Assembly: GCA_043760535.1 (NCBI GenBank) | Contig: JAYUOV010000113.1 | Span: 1-15,796 of the forward strand | Origin: JAZKFT01 sp043760535 | Lineage (GTDB): Bacteria; Bacteroidota; Bacteroidia; Chitinophagales; Chitinophagaceae | Reading direction: 5' to 3' | DNA: 15,796 nt | Part shown: one piece after another, positions 13,293 to 15,796 of the stretch | How positions within the stretch are numbered: the stretch's first letter is position 1 | Layout of the letters: each line of letters begins with the position of its first letter | Notes under the pieces: model-generated | What the model was told of the DNA's origin: nothing | Seen by the model: only the letters and a program-made list of their open reading frames with translations | Database searches by the model: none | Program-made: the position numbers and the translations under genes

Positions 13293-13325
13293 AAAATAGC
13301 TCTGTCTTTTGTGAGGGCTATTTTT
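13293..13325 (+). terminator. intrinsic terminator of bshA
   Basis: AAAATAGC (13293-13300) pairs with GCTATTTT (13317-13324) around a 16-base loop that can add a few inner pairs; the stem runs into TTTTT at 13321-13325. It begins 24 bases after the bshA stop. The mirrored A and T ends could also serve the opposite strand. Confidence 0.65.
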
Positions 13326-13360
13326 ATTGGTAATGGATTTTTCTAATTTGTTACTAGTAA

Positions 13361-13525
13361 ATACAGAACTCCATACCCCGTGATCTGAAACAGCTTATTA
13401 TTCGCAGTCTAAAAAGCCGGATAGAAGCAGCCAGTGTACCGGAGTACCGTAATGCTACGGGATTTACAACGTTCGCCAATGTCGCTACATCAGGGCACGG
13501 CTTTCGCTGGGTTCCACCAAAATAA
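13361..13525 (+). other. ATG-less open frame, possible gene remnant or repeat body
   Basis: After a TAA at 13358-13360 the frame stays open for 54 codons to a TAA at 13523-13525. The translation has a coding-like look: PRDLKQLIIRSLKSRIEAAS, then PEYRNATGF and a C-terminus HGFRWVPPK. It lacks an ATG. The dispersed repeat overlaps its last third, and in copy 1 the corresponding reading (VANVASSGNGF) is partly kept. It could be a broken gene end or an accident of a structured repeat; I recognise no family. Confidence 0.3.
13470..13513 (-). repeat. dispersed intergenic repeat, copy 2
   Basis: Reverse complement of this stretch matches 3702-3744 at 39 of 44 aligned positions. Read on the minus strand it starts 101 bases after the stop of the MORN gene, comparable with the 82 bases after pepT for copy 1. 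The 5' hairpin of copy 1 is changed to GC-GAAA-GC here. Confidence 0.8.
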
Positions 13526-13529
13526 TCCA

Positions 13530-13543
13530 CCGATATTCATCGG
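13530..13543. repeat. short CCGAT-ATTC-ATCGG hairpin
   Basis: A perfect 5-bp stem with a four-base loop, next to the dispersed repeat and followed on the plus strand by GGCAGGC and seven A bases. It may be part of the same repeat unit or a weak terminator for the minus-strand MORN gene. Confidence 0.4.
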
Positions 13544-13614
13544 GGCAGGCAAAAAAAGAGAAACTACGCAATCAAAACTGCGAAGAGTAAGGAGTTCTGA
13601 AATAACATAATTGG

Positions 13615-14310
13615 TTATTGATTAACCTGTATTATCACTTTGTAGCCCGAAGCCTCGTTAAAACCAATATCCACGTTTTGGCCGCCTGCCCTAAATCGTA
13701 ACCGGAGCGGAAAATCTGGTTGTATAATACGTGTAATAGACCGTTTGGCAGTGTTGGTATTGGTTACAAGATTGTACATGCCTTTCACAATTTCAATATC
13801 GGTAAGCTGCGGAACTACCATGGTGCCACTACTAATAGTAATACCGCCACCGCTTGTGCTTTCTATTTCCACCACTATCTGGTCGGCTACATTGGTTTTC
13901 TCTACTTTAATTTTTGCAATATTAGCTGCTGCAAAATAAATTTTATACGCTTCTTTGGTTTCAGTTACCTGTTTTCCTTTTGCATACACTACAGGCGTCA
14001 TGCTGTCGGCGCCATCCATACTTGTATAGTGCATTTCGCCGGTTCCGTCCATTAGCCCGTCTTTCCATTCTCCCATGTATTTATGGCCGTCTTTCCAGGT
14101 CCAGGTGCCACGGCCATTAGGTTTGCCTTTTTTAAACTGGCCGCCATAACTATCTTCTTTTCCGGTGGCAGTGCCTATGCCTTCGGCTTTGCCACCTTTA
14201 CATTCACCAGTGTATTCGCCTTTTAATTCGGGTAACGATACTTCGCAAGTTTGTGCGTTTAATAAACTTGCTGTTAGCAGCAATAGAGAGAGAATAAATA
14301 GTGGTTTCAA
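13615..14310 (-). CDS. secreted MORN-repeat protein
   Basis: A 231-residue protein with a signal peptide (MKPLFILSLLLLTASLLNA, cleavage near residues 19-20). Three MORN repeats follow: about 33-50 (YTGECKGGKAEGIGTAT), 55-74 (YGGQFKKGKPNGRGTW) and 78-95 (YMGEWKDGLMDGTGEMHY). After residue 110 comes a beta-rich domain without MORN signature, with VEIESTSGGGITISSGTMV and a final GFNEASGYKVIIQV. MORN repeats commonly mediate protein or lipid contacts; the function of bacterial secreted forms is unclear. It stands 30 bases downstream of the small secreted-protein gene on the same strand and may be co-transcribed. Confidence 0.85.
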   Translation of the reverse strand: MKPLFILSLLLLTASLLNAQTCEVSLPELKGEYTGECKGGKAEGIGTATGKEDSYGGQFKKGKPNGRGTWTWKDGHKYMGEWKDGLMDGTGEMHYTSMDGADSMTPVVYAKGKQVTETKEAYKIYFAAANIAKIKVEKTNVADQIVVEIESTSGGGITISSGTMVVPQLTDIEIVKGMYNLVTNTNTAKRSITRIIQPDFPLRLRFRAGGQNVDIGFNEASGYKVIIQVNQ

Positions 14311-14340
14311 TTTATGTATATTTATTGCAAAGAAAATTGT

Positions 14341-14760
14341 TTACTTACCCAGTATATCTGAAATATTTTTTTTAGGAAATACTAAAACAAAATCTTTTCC
14401 TTTAAGTGCGTTAGGTATTTGTGCAGGAGTCCGTTTAGAATTTGTTGTATTATAAACTATGGCATTTGGCATATTACTAGCATATCCATTTTTGGTGGGT
14501 TTCAGGCAAGGGGTATTGTCCTGCGGTAAAAAAAACACATCACCTTGTGCAGTTATATGAGAAAATCGAACTGTATCAATCATCGAATTTTTGATCAACA
14601 ATGATGATGATGATAGCTTTTGTGGTTTCGTGGGTGCATTACCTATTCGACCCTTATTTTGGCCTAAATATTTTTTCAACTTATTCATATCGAGTTTAAG
14701 TTCCTGGGCAAATGTTTGTGTTGCCACAAAGCTGGCGGTAAGTAGTATAATATGTTTCAT
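14341..14760 (-). CDS. small secreted protein, unknown function
   Basis: A 139-residue protein starting at the ATG at 14758-14760, chosen because MKHIILLTASFVATQTFAQ is a clear signal peptide with an AQ cleavage end; the longer frame from 14832 would put 24 residues before it. The mature part has a basic stretch (KLKKYLGQNKGRIGNAPTKPQK), a serine run SSSS and a C-terminal half with QGDVFFLPQDNTPCLKP, MPNAIVY and KGKDFVLVFPKKN. One cysteine is present. I recognise no family. It sits between pgi (86-base gap) and the MORN-protein gene (30-base gap), all on the same strand. Confidence 0.7.
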   Translation of the reverse strand: MKHIILLTASFVATQTFAQELKLDMNKLKKYLGQNKGRIGNAPTKPQKLSSSSLLIKNSMIDTVRFSHITAQGDVFFLPQDNTPCLKPTKNGYASNMPNAIVYNTTNSKRTPAQIPNALKGKDFVLVFPKKNISDILGK

Positions 14761-14828
14761 TTTGTAATTACTTTTTAAAAGAAATATTTGCTGCATCCAT
14801 AAGTTAATGATTCGTTTATTTACAACTA

Positions 14829-14863
14829 TCAACCAATCCCCAATCCCTAAACAACCAATCCAC
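14829..14863. repeat. AACCAATC/AATCCC words at the pgi 3' end
   Basis: On the plus strand the sequence reads CAACCAATCC, CCAATCCCTAAAC, AACCAATCC, the same words as in the pepT (AACCAATC) and SPFH (AATCCCTAAA) leaders. Here they face opposite to both neighbouring genes and cover the last pgi codons and its stop. Confidence 0.75.
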
Positions 14864-15796
14864 TAACCCGCCATTTTTTATAGCAGTTAATCAGCCCATT
14901 GGTGCTGCTATCGTGGCTGCTAATTATGGTTTCTGTTTCCAGTTCTGGCAGTATCTTATTGGCCAGTTGCTTACCCAGTTCCACACCCCATTGGTCGAAA
15001 CTGTAAATGTTCCAAATTACGCCTTGTACAAAAATCTTGTGTTCGTATAAGGCAATCAGCTCACCCAAAACAAAAGGGGTTATTTTTTTTACCATAAATG
15101 AATTGGTAGGGCGGTTGCCTTCAAAAACCTTGTAGGGTATCAAATTTTCGGGTACACCTTCGGCAATGCATTGTTCTTTTGTTTTGCCATTCATAAGTGC
15201 TTCTGTTTGGGCAAAAAAGTTGCTCAGTAGTTTTATATGATGGTCGCCAATAGGATTATGGCTAACAGCCGGGGCAATAAAATCTGCGGGTATTATTTGT
15301 GTACCTTGATGTATCAATTGGTAAAAAGCATGTTGCCCGTTTGTTCCCGGTTCGCCCCAGATAATTGGTCCGGTTTCGTAGGTAACTGCATCGCCATTTC
15401 TGTCCACATATTTGCCATTGCTTTCCATATTACCCTGCTGAAAATAAGCCGCAAAGCGGTGCATATATTGGTCGTATGGCAAAATAGCTTCGCTGGCTAC
15501 GCCAAAGAAATTTACATACCACAGACCAATCAAAGCCATCACCACAGGGATGTTTTTTTCTAATGGAGTCGTCTCTAAATGGTTGTCGATGGCGTTGGCA
15601 CCTTTCAGTAATTGTTCAAAATTATCGTAGCCAATGGTAAGGGCTATGCTAAGACCAATGGCACTCCAAAGGCTGTAGCGGCCACCCACCCAATCCCAAA
15701 AGCCAAACATATTTTCGGCGGCGATGCCAAACTTTACAACATCTTTTTCGTTGGTGCTTAGTGCTGCAAAATGCAGTGCCACATGGGCTTCGTCTT
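14847..15796 (-). CDS. pgi: glucose-6-phosphate isomerase, C-terminal part
   Basis: About 316 residues of the cytosolic glycolytic enzyme that interconverts glucose 6-phosphate and fructose 6-phosphate; the 5' end lies beyond the window edge and the frame is open to the last base. Recognisable blocks: FGFWDWVGGRYSLWSAIGLSIA (PGI signature region), PYDQYMHRFAAYFQQGNMESNGK, a GEPGTNGQHAFYQLIHQGT block with the catalytic glutamate and histidine area, NRPTNSF, and a C-terminal SFDQWGVELGKQLA signature followed by HDSSTNGLINCYKKWR. The last residues VSGLVV and the TAG come from AACCAATC-type repeat sequence and look like a recent tail. The secreted-protein gene follows after 86 bases. Confidence 0.96.
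   Translation of the reverse strand, partial: DEAHVALHFAALSTNEKDVVKFGIAAENMFGFWDWVGGRYSLWSAIGLSIALTIGYDNFEQLLKGANAIDNHLETTPLEKNIPVVMALIGLWYVNFFGVASEAILPYDQYMHRFAAYFQQGNMESNGKYVDRNGDAVTYETGPIIWGEPGTNGQHAFYQLIHQGTQIIPADFIAPAVSHNPIGDHHIKLLSNFFAQTEALMNGKTKEQCIAEGVPENLIPYKVFEGNRPTNSFMVKKITPFVLGELIALYEHKIFVQGVIWNIYSFDQWGVELGKQLANKILPELETETIISSHDSSTNGLINCYKKWRVSGLVV

Larger units (their letters stand above)
13270..13614. other. 345-base gap between bshA and the MORN gene
   Basis: Holds the bshA terminator, an ATG-less open frame (13361-13525), copy 2 of the dispersed repeat (13470-13513) inside that frame, and a short CCGAT/ATCGG hairpin. No complete gene is supported. Confidence 0.6.

Noticed and set aside
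14761..14832. Upstream start for the small secreted protein
   Set aside because: It would put 24 residues in front of an otherwise complete signal peptide.

Overview
The window looks like an ordinary chromosomal stretch of a Bacteroidota bacterium, most like the Chitinophagaceae or a close relative. The support is indirect: A-rich leaders without Shine-Dalgarno motifs before start codons, TAnnTTTG-type -7 boxes at one divergent promoter region, a BshA-type bacillithiol glycosyltransferase, a short RsmI-like methyltransferase paralogue, and small lineage-style secreted proteins. Genus cannot be fixed from sequence alone. I saw no tRNA, rRNA, CRISPR array, insertion sequence, phage gene or defence system.

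Layout. 1-2150: the 3' end of an MmcQ/YjbR-type gene, converging on a minus-strand pair made of a CPBP membrane protease and an SbtA-family permease. 2151-3931: divergent repeat-rich leader, pepT (tripeptidase) and a 312-base gap holding one copy of a dispersed 44-nt repeat. 3932-6271: SPFH/stomatin-like membrane protein, then an exbB/motA-like and exbD-like proton-channel pair. 6278-8179: minus-strand prmC then sua5, two housekeeping translation-modification enzymes, meeting exbD tail to tail with only 6 bases between stops. 8234-10651: plus-strand ribD, an IMPACT/YigZ-family gene and an RsmI-like methyltransferase, closely spaced and probably co-transcribed. 10652-12147: AT-rich section with two small conserved or unknown genes on the minus strand. 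12148-13269: bshA with a clear intrinsic terminator. 13270-13614: gap with the second copy of the dispersed repeat. 13615-15796: minus-strand pgi (partial), a small secreted protein and a MORN-repeat secreted protein.

The genes are mostly housekeeping: riboflavin synthesis (RibD), tRNA t6A formation (Sua5), release-factor methylation (PrmC), bacillithiol (BshA), glycolysis (Pgi), peptide turnover (PepT) and envelope energisation (ExbB/ExbD). They do not form one pathway.

The most unusual signal is non-coding. Several start codons are preceded, on their own coding strand, by short tandem or near-tandem words built on AATC (AACCAATC, AAATCGTA, AATCCCTA, AAATCATA). Some of these words run into coding sequence and change protein ends (CPBP N-terminus, Pgi C-terminus). 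There is also a 44-nt repeat lying about 80-100 bases downstream of two different genes in the same relative orientation, a 22-nt direct repeat exactly 800 bases apart starting at the 3' end of the RsmI-like gene, and two hairpins placed at translation-start regions. I found no convincing new multi-gene system; these repeats are the best candidates for something not yet described.
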